A stretch of DNA of 64,000 nucleotides from positions 2,546,501-2,610,500 of the forward strand of contig NZ_CP060388.1 in assembly GCF_014280435.1 (NCBI RefSeq), in the 5' to 3' direction. Source of the DNA: Sphingobium sp. KCTC 72723. Lineage in GTDB: Bacteria > Pseudomonadota > Alphaproteobacteria > Sphingomonadales > Sphingomonadaceae. A program made the translations under genes and the position numbers. Below are positions 51,002-60,939 of this stretch, piece after piece. A model generated the notes under the pieces. That model made no database searches and was not told the origin of the DNA. It saw only the letters and a list, made by a program, of their open reading frames with translations. Numbering within the stretch: position 1 is the stretch's first letter; every line of letters starts with the position of its first letter.

Positions 51002-53803
51002 TTAGAAAGCGTAGCGCATCCCGAAATTGAACTGGCGACCGCTATGGGTCAGCACGTTCAGGCGATTGGTTTCATCCACGAACTGGTCATTCTTGGCGTC
51101 GGTCAGGTTGATCGCCTCGATGCTCAGCTTCATCTTCTTGGTGATGTTATAGCTGGCCTGCGCATCGACGTTCAGCGTGCTGTTGGTGCCATTATAGGCA
51201 TTGCCCTCGGTCCCCGGCACGGCGGTCAGATATTTCGACCGATAGGCTACCGATCCCCGAATCTGGAACTTCTCCGTCTCATAATAAAGCGTCGCGTTGG
51301 CGGCATGTTTGGACAGGCCGACCAGCGGCGCGGTGACCGAACTGCTGCCATTGGCGGCGGTCAGATATTCGATGTCGGACTTGACGAACGTATAGTTGGC
51401 CAGCACGCCGAAATTGGACAGGATGCCCGGCAGGAAGCTGAAGGGCTGCTGGATATTGACCTCGAACCCTTTAAGGATGCCACCCGACGAATTGACCGGC
51501 TGGCTTACGATGAACACGTCGCTCGGCGATGCGGTGGTGCCATCCAGCAGCGACGTGGGCAGGCCCAGGCTGCTATAGGGAACACCCACGCTCAGCGTCT
51601 GGACGAAGGTGCCGATATCCTTGCGGAACGCAGCCAGCGCATAGATCGCCCCCTGCGTGGGATACCATTCGATCGACACGTCCAGATTGTTCGACGATGT
51701 CGGCTTCAGGTCGGGGTTGCCGGACGAAAAAGTGCGGTTCCCGCCCGAAACATTCAGGTTCCCGCCCGGCGTCAGCGACGCGATGCCAGCGCGGGCCAGC
51801 GTCTTGGCAGCGGCGAAGCGGACTTGCAGATCCTGCGTGATGTTGCCGACCAGATTGATCGACGGCAGCCAGCGTTTGTAGCTGCGGTCGGCACTGACCA
51901 GATTGATCGCCGTGCCACGGCTGGCATAGCCAGTGGAAAACTGGTCGGTCTTGACATAGCGCAGGCCAACGTCGCCCCGGATTGGCACGCCTGCATCGGC
52001 CAGGTTGAACTGCGCCATGCCCCACGCGCCCAGATCCTCTTCCGTCACAGTGATGTAGGATCCGCGCGCCGTCGCATTCTCCACGCCGCCGGTGGCGTAA
52101 ATCGGGTTGCCGTAGATATTGCCCTGGCTGATGAAGGCATCCAGATTGGGGATCACCCACGCGGTCGGCGTGCCGGTGGGAATGTTCAGCCCTTTGCCGA
52201 ATCCGTCGAACAGGGTCGTCATGCCCGCCAGTTGGGTGGCGGTCAGCGGCGCGATTACGGTTTCACCCGAAATGCGGCGGCGTTCGGTCGAATCATATTC
52301 GAACTTGCGCCAATCCGCCCCGACTTTCAGCTTGACCATGTCGGTGGCTTCCCATTCGACAAAGCCCTTGGCCGTCGTGAAAGCGTTGGTCACAGTCTGC
52401 GGCCGAATGCGCACTTCCGACGTGCCGTTGATGAAGCTCCATGTCGACGCATTGGCGACATCCACGCCCGGCGCGATGGTCGGGAAGCGGCTGGTGAAAT
52501 CGTAACGGAAATTGCCGGTGTTCACCGCGTCGATCGTGACCGTGGTCTGGATCGGGTTGGTAAAGTCGGACCGCGCATAGCCGCCCATAACATTGACCTT
52601 CAATCGGTCGCCCAATTGCTGGTCGATCGACCCGTCAATCTGGTAAAATTCGGTCTTGAGGACATCGTAACGCGCCTGCGACCGCATATCGACATTGTCG
52701 AACGTGCCGCTGATGATGTTGTTGTCGCCATCGACGGTGCCGTTGCGCACAATCGTCTGCGGTTTGCCGCTGCCCGACCGGCTGAAACTGATCGCCTGCA
52801 ACTGCGCTTCCTTGCGCGTTCCGTCGAGCCGCGAAAACAGGCCGTCGATCGAAATCAGCGTGCGGTCGGTCGGCTTGAACTGGACCGATCCTGCCGCGCC
52901 CAGCCGCTTTTGCGATATGTCATAGCTGACCAGACCGGGAATGCGCGGGTGGAATAGCGCAGTATCGGGATTGGCGTCGTTGATCTGCGCAATCGTCTTG
53001 CCCGGCAGAGTCGATGTCGGGGCAAAGCCGCCGTTGAACCCGCCATAGGTCCAGCGGGTAATGTTCGCGCCTTCTTCCTTGATCCGCCGTTCTTCATAGG
53101 CAACCGACAGCAATACGCCGAACCGGCCATCGGCGGTCTGCGTCGCGACCAGTCCCGACAGGCGGGGCGTCGTCTTGCCGCTCAGGTCGTTATAGCTGGC
53201 GGCGGCGGACAGCACGGCAGTCGGCTTTTTGTAATCGAGCGGACGCGACGTTTGCAGGTCCACGACCCCGCCCAGCGACCCTTCTTCCACATCGGCGGTC
53301 GCGGTCTTGCGCACCGACAGGTTGCTGAACAGGTCGGACGAGAAGATGTTGAAATCGAAACCGCGACCGCGATTGACGCCGCCCGAATTGTCGGTGCCCC
53401 CGGTCGTGCCGATCGCTTCCATGCCGTTGATGCGGACACGGGTATATTCCGGGCCAAGCCCGCGCACCGTGACGTTGCGGCCTTCACCATTCACCCGGCT
53501 GATCGCGACGCCGGGAATGCGCTGAAGCGATTCTGCCAGGTTCAGGTCAGGAAATTCGGCGATGTCCTCTGCCTTGATCGCGTCGATCGAGGCGGTTTCG
53601 TTACGCTTGACGTTCAGCGCGCTGTTCAGGCTGGCACGAAATCCGGTGACGACGATGTCCGCGACACCGGTGTCACCTTGGGGCATGGCTTCGGCCTGCG
53701 CGGCAGGCGCGTCATTTTGCGCGATCGCCTGCGGTGCCAGCGTCAATGTGGTGATGGCGCTCGAAAGGCCCAGGATCATCTTGGTGCGACGGATGCCGTT
53801 CAT
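51002..53803 (-). CDS. Large TonB-dependent receptor (carbohydrate-type)
   Basis: A 933-residue outer-membrane receptor. Signal peptide to about residue 29, TonB-box-like ADIVVTGFRAS, plug (DIAEFPDLNLAESLQRIPGV, NVTVRGLGPEYTRVRINGME, ADVEEGSLGGVVDLQT) and a long barrel ending in FGMRYAF. The plug matches the large TonB-dependent receptor group that in Caulobacter and Xanthomonas imports plant-derived oligosaccharides. It is divergent from an MFS sugar-acid type transporter and close to a keto-deoxy-glucarate dehydratase, supporting a sugar-acid or oligo-uronide ligand (inference). A good intrinsic terminator follows. Confidence 0.93.
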   Translation of the reverse strand: MNGIRRTKMILGLSSAITTLTLAPQAIAQNDAPAAQAEAMPQGDTGVADIVVTGFRASLNSALNVKRNETASIDAIKAEDIAEFPDLNLAESLQRIPGVAISRVNGEGRNVTVRGLGPEYTRVRINGMEAIGTTGGTDNSGGVNRGRGFDFNIFSSDLFSNLSVRKTATADVEEGSLGGVVDLQTSRPLDYKKPTAVLSAAASYNDLSGKTTPRLSGLVATQTADGRFGVLLSVAYEERRIKEEGANITRWTYGGFNGGFAPTSTLPGKTIAQINDANPDTALFHPRIPGLVSYDISQKRLGAAGSVQFKPTDRTLISIDGLFSRLDGTRKEAQLQAISFSRSGSGKPQTIVRNGTVDGDNNIISGTFDNVDMRSQARYDVLKTEFYQIDGSIDQQLGDRLKVNVMGGYARSDFTNPIQTTVTIDAVNTGNFRYDFTSRFPTIAPGVDVANASTWSFINGTSEVRIRPQTVTNAFTTAKGFVEWEATDMVKLKVGADWRKFEYDSTERRRISGETVIAPLTATQLAGMTTLFDGFGKGLNIPTGTPTAWVIPNLDAFISQGNIYGNPIYATGGVENATARGSYITVTEEDLGAWGMAQFNLADAGVPIRGDVGLRYVKTDQFSTGYASRGTAINLVSADRSYKRWLPSINLVGNITQDLQVRFAAAKTLARAGIASLTPGGNLNVSGGNRTFSSGNPDLKPTSSNNLDVSIEWYPTQGAIYALAAFRKDIGTFVQTLSVGVPYSSLGLPTSLLDGTTASPSDVFIVSQPVNSSGGILKGFEVNIQQPFSFLPGILSNFGVLANYTFVKSDIEYLTAANGSSSVTAPLVGLSKHAANATLYYETEKFQIRGSVAYRSKYLTAVPGTEGNAYNGTNSTLNVDAQASYNITKKMKLSIEAINLTDAKNDQFVDETNRLNVLTHSGRQFNFGMRYAF

Positions 53804-53826
53804 GGCCTTCTCACTCCCCTAATATG

Positions 53827-53865
53827 TGCGCGTTGCGCATTTGATGTCCGGCATTGGTTGCCGGA
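53827..53865. promoter_or_regulatory. Two adjacent inverted repeats upstream of the TonB receptor
   Basis: TGCGC-GTT-GCGCA (53827-53839) and TCCGGCA-TTGGT-TGCCGGA (53847-53865) lie 24 to 62 bases upstream of the receptor start in the 299-base divergent region shared with the MFS gene. They are candidate operator sites, for example for the LysR protein of the cluster, or leader hairpins. Confidence 0.35.
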
Positions 53866-54102
53866 TCGGCCCATGATGGATAGCGCCGTAATAGGGCGAC
53901 ATGCCAACCTCAATGTCGCATGGATCAATGCACGACTTGCACTGATGCTGCGGCAAATCCGCCCGTCCTGTATCGATCAAGCCAAGACGGGACTGGATCA
54001 TGTTGCATTTGGACTTGGACCCGCTTGCCTACTGGCGTTAGCGTCGGACCATCGCCATTCGACCGTCCCGGCAGATGGGCGGCCCTTTAAGGAGAGCCTG
54101 AC

Positions 54103-55452
54103 TTGACCCGCGCCGCCGCCATTTCCGCCGCCCCCGTCGCCGGTGCGTCCCGTCCTACCCATGTCCGTTACAGGATCATCGCGCTGATCTTCCTGATCAC
54201 GTCGATCAACTATGCCGATCGCGCGACCTTTTCGATCGCGGGCAACGCAGCGTCGGGGGAACTGGGCATCTCGCCGGTGCAGACCGGCTTCATCCTGTCC
54301 GCCTTCGCCTGGGCCTATGTATTGGGACAGATACCGGGCGGCGCTCTACTCGACAGGTTCGGCACCAAACGCATCTATGCCGGCGCCATTGCACTCTGGT
54401 CGATCTTCACCGCGATGCAGGGCACGGTCGGGCTGATCGCGGGCCTGCCGGTCGTGGCGACGCTGTTTGCGATGCGCTTCATGGTCGGTTTCGCCGAATC
54501 TCCATCCTTCCCCGGCAACGCCCGGCTGGTCGCGGCCTGGTTTCCGGGTGCGGAGCGTGGCACGGCATCGGCCATCTTCAACAGCGCGCAATATTTCTCG
54601 CTCGTCGCCTTTGCGCCCCTGATGGGCTGGCTGGTCCACAGCTTCGGCTGGCGCGCTGTCTTCTGGGTCATGGGTGCGCTGGGTCTGGTCGCGACTGCCT
54701 TGTTCCTGCGCTATATCCACAGCCCTGCGCGCCACCCGTCGATCAACGCGGCGGAACTGGCCTATATCGAGGCTGGCGGCGGCCTCATCCATATGGAGGA
54801 TAGCGCAGCCCAATCCGCCCGCGCGCCCAGCTTCACCTGGGTCAATATCCGGCAATTGCTGGCCAACCGCATGATGATCGGCATCTATCTTGGCCAATAT
54901 TGCATCAATGTGCTGACCTATTTCTTCGTCACATGGTTCCCCATCTATCTGGTCAAGGAACGCGGCTTGAACATCATGGAGGCCGGGTTCGCCGCTGCCA
55001 TCCCGGCGATGTGCGGTTTCATCGGCGGTCTGGTGGGTGGCTATGGCTCCGACCTCATCCTGCGCCGCACCGGATCGCTCGATCTGGCGCGCAAGACGCC
55101 TCTGGTCGCCGGAATGCTGCTCGCCACGCTCATCATCGCCTGCGTCTGGGCGGACTCCGAAGCCCTGGTCATCACCTTCATGGCGCTGGCTTTCTTCGGC
55201 AAGGGCGTCGCTTCGCTCGGCTGGGCGATCATGGCCGATGTCGCCCCAAAGCAGCTTGCCGGGCTGTCGGGCGGCGTATTCAACATGTTCGGCAATATCG
55301 CCGGGATCGTGACGCCGATCGTCGTCGGCTTCATCGTCGCGGCGACCGGGTCGTTCGATTGGGCGCTGATCTTCGTGGGCGCGCATTGCCTGCTCACCAT
55401 CTTCGCCTTTCTGGTGATCGTCGGCCCGATCCGCAGGCTGGAGCTGGCCTGA
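54103..55452 (+). CDS. MFS transporter, anion:cation symporter family (hexuronate/glucarate type)
   Basis: A 449-residue, 12-helix transporter. The ACS-family signature is seen at the start (FLITSINYADRATFSIAGNA) and in GQIPGGALLDRFGTKRIYAG and FMVGFAESPSFPGNARLVAAW, as in glucarate, galactonate and hexuronate carriers. The start is TTG 54103 with AAGGAG eight bases upstream. The stop overlaps the next ATG (TGATG). It imports the cluster's organic or sugar acid after passage through the TonB receptor. Confidence 0.92.
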   Translation: MTRAAAISAAPVAGASRPTHVRYRIIALIFLITSINYADRATFSIAGNAASGELGISPVQTGFILSAFAWAYVLGQIPGGALLDRFGTKRIYAGAIALWSIFTAMQGTVGLIAGLPVVATLFAMRFMVGFAESPSFPGNARLVAAWFPGAERGTASAIFNSAQYFSLVAFAPLMGWLVHSFGWRAVFWVMGALGLVATALFLRYIHSPARHPSINAAELAYIEAGGGLIHMEDSAAQSARAPSFTWVNIRQLLANRMMIGIYLGQYCINVLTYFFVTWFPIYLVKERGLNIMEAGFAAAIPAMCGFIGGLVGGYGSDLILRRTGSLDLARKTPLVAGMLLATLIIACVWADSEALVITFMALAFFGKGVASLGWAIMADVAPKQLAGLSGGVFNMFGNIAGIVTPIVVGFIVAATGSFDWALIFVGAHCLLTIFAFLVIVGPIRRLELA

Positions 55453-57278
55453 TGCGCATCGACCGCCGCGCCTTCGTCGCGGGGGCCGCTGCCCTCGCGC
55501 TGCCCGCCCACGCCCGCACCCGCGCAACCCTCGTCGCCAGCACGCCGATGCTTGCCCCGCGCTGGGCCGTGCTGCAACGGCAATTGCTCGCCGCCAATGA
55601 AGCGGCCTGCGTCGATTTCTACGCCAAATATGTCGACCGGCGCGACCGGCTGCGCGTGTTCGAACGGTGGGGTGCGAATGATGGCCCCGATGACGCAGCC
55701 GAAGCGACGAACGACTGGTTCCTGCTCCACGCACTGGGCGGGGGCGACCGCATCCGCACCTTGGCGGCGCAATTTTGGGAAGGCCATCTGCGCCAGTTCG
55801 CCGCCGCCCGCACCACCGACGTGCCGATCGCGCGGCACGGCATGTATCACCGCGAATTTCCCGTCCAGATGGACTGGCAGCATAATGCGGAGGGGCTGAC
55901 CAGCTTCAACGTCATGGGCCTGTCCATGCCGCGCGACGCCGGGCTGCGCACCCGCACCGCCCGTTACGCCGATTTCTACACCGGGCGCGATGCCTCAGCG
56001 CCCAATTATGATCCGAAACTGCGCATGATGCGCAGCATGATGAATGGCAGCCGGGGACCGATGCTGCGCCCCGCAACCCCGCTCGACTGGGCAGGCGACC
56101 CGTTCGATCCCACCCCCTTCCACATGGAACATGGCGAAACCAACTACAGGCAAACGCTCGACCATTATGCCGAATATGGTGATGTGGTCGGCGAAAATCC
56201 GCTGAACCTCCAATCCACGACTTTGGGCCTCAACGCCTATGCGTTGGGCGGCGGCGAACGGTTCCGCCGCTGGGCGCTTGACTATCTCGACGCCTGGGTT
56301 GATCGCGCCGCCCGCAACGAGGACATCCTGCCTAGCCATGTGCGCCCCGACGGAACGGTGGGCAAGGACTGGTGGACCGGCGTCTATGGCTGGGGCTTTT
56401 CCCCCCGCGTGCCGCAAACCGGCGTGCGGGAAGATCGCAACCGCGTCCCCCGCTCGATCACCGCTTTCATGGGCGCGCTGCTGATGAGCGGCGACCAGCG
56501 CTATATCGACCTGTGGCGACGCCAGACCGCGCGGATCAACGCCGCCGCCCGTACCATCGACGGCGTGTCCCACGCGCCGACCATGTATGGCGCGGACGGC
56601 TGGTATGGCTGGAAAGCCGGACCCTACCGCACCAACGGCTTTGAAATCTGGTATATGTCGCAGCGCACCGAGGACCGCGCCGCCGCTGGCGACCACCCAT
56701 GGATCGGCTTTCTGGAAGGCCGCGACCCCTCTTATGCCGAACGCGCGATCGAAGCCGACCTAAAGCGCGTGGCCGACCGTGTCGCCCTGCGCGAAAGCGA
56801 CACCACCACGCCGCAGACTCGCCTCGCCGACTGGCCGATCGGCATCAACCCGGCCAGCGTCACCAGCCTCGTCCAGTTGATGACTGGCGGCCTGCACATC
56901 GCCCGCCCGCCCTGGTCGAAAACCTCGCCACCACAAGGGGGCGTGCCGCTCCATTGCCGCCTGCGCTATTTCGATCCCGCCGCCCGCCGCGCCGGTGTGC
57001 CGCCGCACGTCGCGGCGCTGGTCCACAGCCTGTCGGACACTGCGACGGCGGTGACACTGGTCAACCTCGACCCCAAAAATGCGCGCAGTCTGATCGTGCA
57101 GGGCGGTGCCTATGGCGAACATCGCATCGACAGCGTGACGATGAACGGACGCACCGTTGCGGCTGGTGGACGAGACGTGACCGTGCGGCTGGAACCGGGC
57201 TGCGGCGTGCGCCTGACACTGGCGATGACACGCTATGCCCTGCGCCCGACGCTCAGCTTCCCGTGGGACCGGGCCTAA
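55452..57278 (+). CDS. Tat-exported protein of unknown function, probable (alpha/alpha) toroid
   Basis: A 608-residue protein with a Tat signal (RIDRRAFVAGAAALALPAHA). The body is rich in aromatic and acidic residues and has helical-hairpin sections (RRWALDYLDAWVDRAARNED, ITAFMGALLMSGDQRYIDLW) suggestive of a six-hairpin glycosidase or polysaccharide-lyase-like barrel, followed by a beta-rich C-terminal domain (residues about 480-600). I do not recognise a named family and cannot point to catalytic residues. Translation is coupled to the MFS gene (TGATG). Its stop overlaps that of the convergent esterase. A periplasmic enzyme preparing the transported ligand is likely. Confidence 0.8.
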   Translation: MRIDRRAFVAGAAALALPAHARTRATLVASTPMLAPRWAVLQRQLLAANEAACVDFYAKYVDRRDRLRVFERWGANDGPDDAAEATNDWFLLHALGGGDRIRTLAAQFWEGHLRQFAAARTTDVPIARHGMYHREFPVQMDWQHNAEGLTSFNVMGLSMPRDAGLRTRTARYADFYTGRDASAPNYDPKLRMMRSMMNGSRGPMLRPATPLDWAGDPFDPTPFHMEHGETNYRQTLDHYAEYGDVVGENPLNLQSTTLGLNAYALGGGERFRRWALDYLDAWVDRAARNEDILPSHVRPDGTVGKDWWTGVYGWGFSPRVPQTGVREDRNRVPRSITAFMGALLMSGDQRYIDLWRRQTARINAAARTIDGVSHAPTMYGADGWYGWKAGPYRTNGFEIWYMSQRTEDRAAAGDHPWIGFLEGRDPSYAERAIEADLKRVADRVALRESDTTTPQTRLADWPIGINPASVTSLVQLMTGGLHIARPPWSKTSPPQGGVPLHCRLRYFDPAARRAGVPPHVAALVHSLSDTATAVTLVNLDPKNARSLIVQGGAYGEHRIDSVTMNGRTVAAGGRDVTVRLEPGCGVRLTLAMTRYALRPTLSFPWDRA

Positions 57279-58825
57279 CCACCCGGCTTGATATAGGGCG
57301 CAACCGCGAACAACAGCCGTTCCTCCCGGCGCGGATCATCCATCACGCGCACGTTGCGGTCGAAAATCATCGTGGGCCGCTGCGTCAGTTCAAACTGCGG
57401 CCAGCGCGGCAGCGCCCCGCCATTGGGATCGCCCGTCCGGGCCAGCGCGATGAAAGCATCCGCCATCATCCCCGCCAGCCGCCGTGCATCGGCGCTCACC
57501 CCCGTCCGCGCGCCCGGCGCATCGACATTGTCGAACATCAGCGGAATGTCGAGCGTGTGGAACGCCCCCAATATCCCGCCCGCGTCGGGGCAGGGGAAAT
57601 CCAGCTGATACATCCATGTCGGCGCACCGATCCGCGCCCGTTCTTCCGCCTGGATCAGATGCCCCGGCCAGGACCGCCCGGCAGTCGAAGCCGCCAGCAA
57701 AATCTGCCCCGGCGTCCGGTCGGGATATAACTGGCGATAGCGCGCAATGACATGATCGGGGGCGAGATCCTTGACCATCTGCCGCGCCAGCCGGTCGGGC
57801 AGATTGTCCCATGTCGTGTCCCCCGCGCGCAGCGTCTTTTCGATCCACAGTGCGGTTTCGTCATGGGTATTGCCGATGATCAGCGGAATATGTGCCGCCT
57901 CACGCGGCGCGTCCGGCACGAACGGGTGCCGGGTCAGCACATGATGATCGAGCGTCGAGGTAAAGCTGATTTCGCCTTTGCCCTCCAGCGGATCGACCAT
58001 CGCCATCGCCGCGACCAGCCGCTCGACCGGCAGGCGGGCCAGCGCCGCCACATCCGCCGCGCCCGCTTTGCCCATCCATGCCTTGGCCCGCGCCGTGGCA
58101 TGGTTCGGTCCGGCGGCGGTGACATGCTGCCCGCTCATCGTCGCGGCGGCATGGAACAGGGGCCGCGCCTCCGCCATCGCCATCAGCGTCACGACCTTCG
58201 CCCCGCCGCCAGACTGGCCGAAAATCATCACCCGCCCCGGATCGCCCCCGAAGCCCGCAATATTGTCGCGCACCCATTGCAACGCCAATATGATGTCCAG
58301 ATTGCCGACATTGCCCGATTCCGCCGGACCGCCCAATTGCGCCAGATAGGCATAGCCCAGCGCCGCCAGCCGGTGATTGAGCGTCACCACCACCACATCG
58401 CCCCGCCGCACCAAATTGCCGCCATCATAAAGCGGGTCGCTGCCCGACCCATGGGCGTGCGCCCCGCCGTGCAGATAGACCATGACCGGCCGCTGCCCCT
58501 TGTCCAGCGCGGGCGTCCAGACATTGAGGAACAGGCAATCTTCCGACGTCGGCTCGGTGACGTTGGTCTGCGGCGCAGCGGGACCATAGTGCGTAGCATC
58601 GACAATGCCCGGCCATGGCTCTGGCGCTAACGCCCGCTGGAACCGGCGCGGCGCGGTGTCCGCGCCATAACGGATGCCGCGAAACGCCAGTACCCCTCGC
58701 TCGATCGTCCCGCGCACTCGCCCATATTGCGTCGTCGCAACGGGGCTGACGGGCGCACGCGCGGCAACGACCAGCGGCGCAGCGGCCAGCCCGCCGATCA
58801 GCGCGCGCCGGTCGATCCCGCTCAT
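57275..58825 (-). CDS. Type B carboxylesterase, Tat-exported
   Basis: A 516-residue carboxylesterase/lipase. A Tat signal (IDRRALIGGLAAAPLVVAAR) precedes the fold. Oxyanion hole VYLHGGAHAHGSG, nucleophile GQSGGGAKVV, Glu in NTHDETALW and His in GAFHTLDIPLMF are in family order; SEDCLFLNVWTP is the usual signature 2. It probably removes an ester group from the cluster substrate in the periplasm. The ATG overlaps the LysR stop (ATGA); the TAG stop interlocks with the convergent TAA. Confidence 0.93.
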   Translation of the reverse strand: MSGIDRRALIGGLAAAPLVVAARAPVSPVATTQYGRVRGTIERGVLAFRGIRYGADTAPRRFQRALAPEPWPGIVDATHYGPAAPQTNVTEPTSEDCLFLNVWTPALDKGQRPVMVYLHGGAHAHGSGSDPLYDGGNLVRRGDVVVVTLNHRLAALGYAYLAQLGGPAESGNVGNLDIILALQWVRDNIAGFGGDPGRVMIFGQSGGGAKVVTLMAMAEARPLFHAAATMSGQHVTAAGPNHATARAKAWMGKAGAADVAALARLPVERLVAAMAMVDPLEGKGEISFTSTLDHHVLTRHPFVPDAPREAAHIPLIIGNTHDETALWIEKTLRAGDTTWDNLPDRLARQMVKDLAPDHVIARYRQLYPDRTPGQILLAASTAGRSWPGHLIQAEERARIGAPTWMYQLDFPCPDAGGILGAFHTLDIPLMFDNVDAPGARTGVSADARRLAGMMADAFIALARTGDPNGGALPRWPQFELTQRPTMIFDRNVRVMDDPRREERLLFAVAPYIKPGG

Positions 58826-59712
58826 CCGGTCGCTTCCGCACATAGCTGCCGCATCGCGGGCAGCGCCGGATTATGATTGTCGCGCCGCCACGCCATATGC
58901 AGCTCGACCGGCTTGTCGATCGGCGTCATCAGGCGGCGAAACTGCACGTCCATCATATGCAGCCCGGTCGCGCTTTCCGGCACGATCGCGGCGGCAAGTC
59001 CCGCATGGACCAGTCCCAGCATCGAATGGATCTGCGTCACATGCTGGACATAGAGCGGCGCGACCTGCGCCTCGTCGAACAGGCGCACCAGCATGTTGTG
59101 AAAATAACTCGCCCCCTGCCGCGAATACATGATCAGCGGCTGGCCATCGAAATCGGCGAGTTCCAGCGCCGCCTTGGACTGGCGCGCATCGCCCGGCGGC
59201 AGGGCGACGAACAAAGGTTCGTGCAGCACGCAACTCGTTTCGAACTCATGCCGGTCGATCGGCGGGCGGACGAAACCTATGTCGATCAGCCCGGTGAGCA
59301 ACGCATCGACCTGCTCGCTCGACACCATCTCGCGCAATTCCAGCTCGATATTGGGCAGCGCCGCGCGGGCCTGCGCCACGATGCGCGGCACGACATTATA
59401 GCCCGATACCGCCGTGAAGCCGAGAGCCACTCGCCCCGCATCGCCCTTCGCCACGCGCCGCGCGGAAAGGGCGGCGCTGTCGGACAGGCGCACGATCCGC
59501 CGCGCCTCGATCAGGAACACGCTGCCCGCAGGCGTCAGGCTGACCTGCCGGCTGGTGCGTTCCAACAACTGCACGTCCAATATGCGTTCGAGCAGCTGTA
59601 TCTGCCGGCTGAGCGGCGATTGCGTCATGTTGAGGCGCTGCGCCGCGCGGCCGAAATGCAATTCTTCGGCCGCAGCGACGAAGCAGCGGAGCTGGCTGAG
59701 TTCGAACATCAT
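58822..59712 (-). CDS. LysR-family transcriptional regulator
   Basis: A 296-residue regulator. The N-terminal winged helix (LSQLRCFVAAAEELHFGRAA, then LNMTQSPLSRQIQLLER) is followed by the periplasmic-binding-like effector domain (VALGFTAVSGYNVVPRIVAQ, DIGFVRPP). Tandem ATG codons at 59712 and 59709 give nearly equal starts; neither has a clear ribosome site. It sits between the dehydratase and esterase genes in one direction and probably controls this sugar-acid cluster with its substrate or intermediate as coinducer. Confidence 0.93.
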   Translation of the reverse strand: MMFELSQLRCFVAAAEELHFGRAAQRLNMTQSPLSRQIQLLERILDVQLLERTSRQVSLTPAGSVFLIEARRIVRLSDSAALSARRVAKGDAGRVALGFTAVSGYNVVPRIVAQARAALPNIELELREMVSSEQVDALLTGLIDIGFVRPPIDRHEFETSCVLHEPLFVALPPGDARQSKAALELADFDGQPLIMYSRQGASYFHNMLVRLFDEAQVAPLYVQHVTQIHSMLGLVHAGLAAAIVPESATGLHMMDVQFRRLMTPIDKPVELHMAWRRDNHNPALPAMRQLCAEATG

Positions 59713-59740
59713 CACAGACTAGCCCCGCCCAGCGACCAAG

Positions 59741-60679
59741 TCACGCGGCGGCCGACAGCGCCCCCGGCGACACTGCCTCGATCAACATCCGCAATTCGGC
59801 TTCCTCTGCCGCCGACAGGTCGGTCAGCGGCGACCGCACCGGCCCGGCATCCCGCCCGATGATCCGCATCCCCGCCTTGACGATCGACACCGCATAGCCG
59901 TTGCCGCGATTGCGCAGCGCGATATAGGGCAGCACGAACCGGCGCAGCCCGTCCATCACATGCGCATGATCGCCCGCACGGACGGCCTTGTAAAAGGCCA
60001 GCGCCCATTCCGGCATGAAATTGAAGATCGCCGACGAATAGGTGGTGACGCCCATGGTCAGATAGGGGGTGGCGAATGTTTCCGCCGTCGGCAGCCCGCC
60101 AATATAGGTCAGCCGGTCGCCCATCCGCGCATAGATGCGGGTCATCAGTTCGATGTCGCCCACGCCATCCTTGAAACCGACCAGATTGGCATTGCGCTCA
60201 CACAAGCGCGCCAGCGTCTCATCATTGATGACGGCATTGTCGCGATTATAGACGATGACGCCCAAACCCGTGGAGCGGCACACTGCCTCGATATGGACGG
60301 CCAGCCCTTCCTGCTTGGCGTGCATCAGATAGGGGGGCAGCAGCAGCAATCCGTCCGCGCCCGCCTTCTCCGCGTCGCGCGCGATGCCGGTGGCGATCGC
60401 CGTGCCATATCCGCAACCCGAAATAACCGGGGTCTTGCCGCCGCCTTCCGCGACCGCCGCTGCCACGACCGTTGCAACTTCGGCGGGCGTCAGCGAAAAA
60501 AATTCGCCCGTGCCACCCGCTGCAAACAGGCCAGTCAGTTCATGATCCAGCATCCATGCACAATGTTCGCGATACGGCCCTTCCTCAAATGCGCCATCGG
60601 CATCGAAATGGGTGACCGGAAAGGACAACAGCCCTTCGCCCAGATGGCGGGCCATGTCGGTGGGGCTGTAATGGCTCAT
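59741..60679 (-). CDS. kdgD: 5-dehydro-4-deoxyglucarate dehydratase
   Basis: A 312-residue class I aldolase-fold (DapA/NAL family) enzyme. It shows [20 protein letters not shown], the [13 protein letters not shown] phosphate/keto-acid loop, Tyr in [11 protein letters not shown] and the Schiff-base Lys in [14 protein letters not shown]. The profile is that of KdgD, which removes water and CO2 from 5-keto-4-deoxyglucarate to give 2-oxoglutarate semialdehyde. The ATG at 60679 has GGAGAGGAG upstream. It is first in the kdgD-lysR-esterase unit; a downstream oxoglutarate-semialdehyde dehydrogenase is not in this cluster. Confidence 0.9.
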   Translation of the reverse strand: MSHYSPTDMARHLGEGLLSFPVTHFDADGAFEEGPYREHCAWMLDHELTGLFAAGGTGEFFSLTPAEVATVVAAAVAEGGGKTPVISGCGYGTAIATGIARDAEKAGADGLLLLPPYLMHAKQEGLAVHIEAVCRSTGLGVIVYNRDNAVINDETLARLCERNANLVGFKDGVGDIELMTRIYARMGDRLTYIGGLPTAETFATPYLTMGVTTYSSAIFNFMPEWALAFYKAVRAGDHAHVMDGLRRFVLPYIALRNRGNGYAVSIVKAGMRIIGRDAGPVRSPLTDLSAAEEAELRMLIEAVSPGALSAAA

Positions 60680-60939
60680 ATACGCTAAACTCCTCTCCAC
60701 GGCGGGATGCTCCACGTCCGTGCTTGATGAGAGGGAATAGGCGGTCAGGGGGTCATGCGTCCAAACCAAAGACGCGCACGATCAATGCAAGAGCTGGCAT
60801 GATCGTCGTCGCGCAGCCGTTTGCCGGAGACGGCATGATCCACCGTGCAGGCCGTGCGTTGCGGACCAGAATGCTGATTCGGACCCGGCGACCCCCTGCG
60901 ATATTGCCATGGCGACGCATCCCCGATAACGCACACTCT

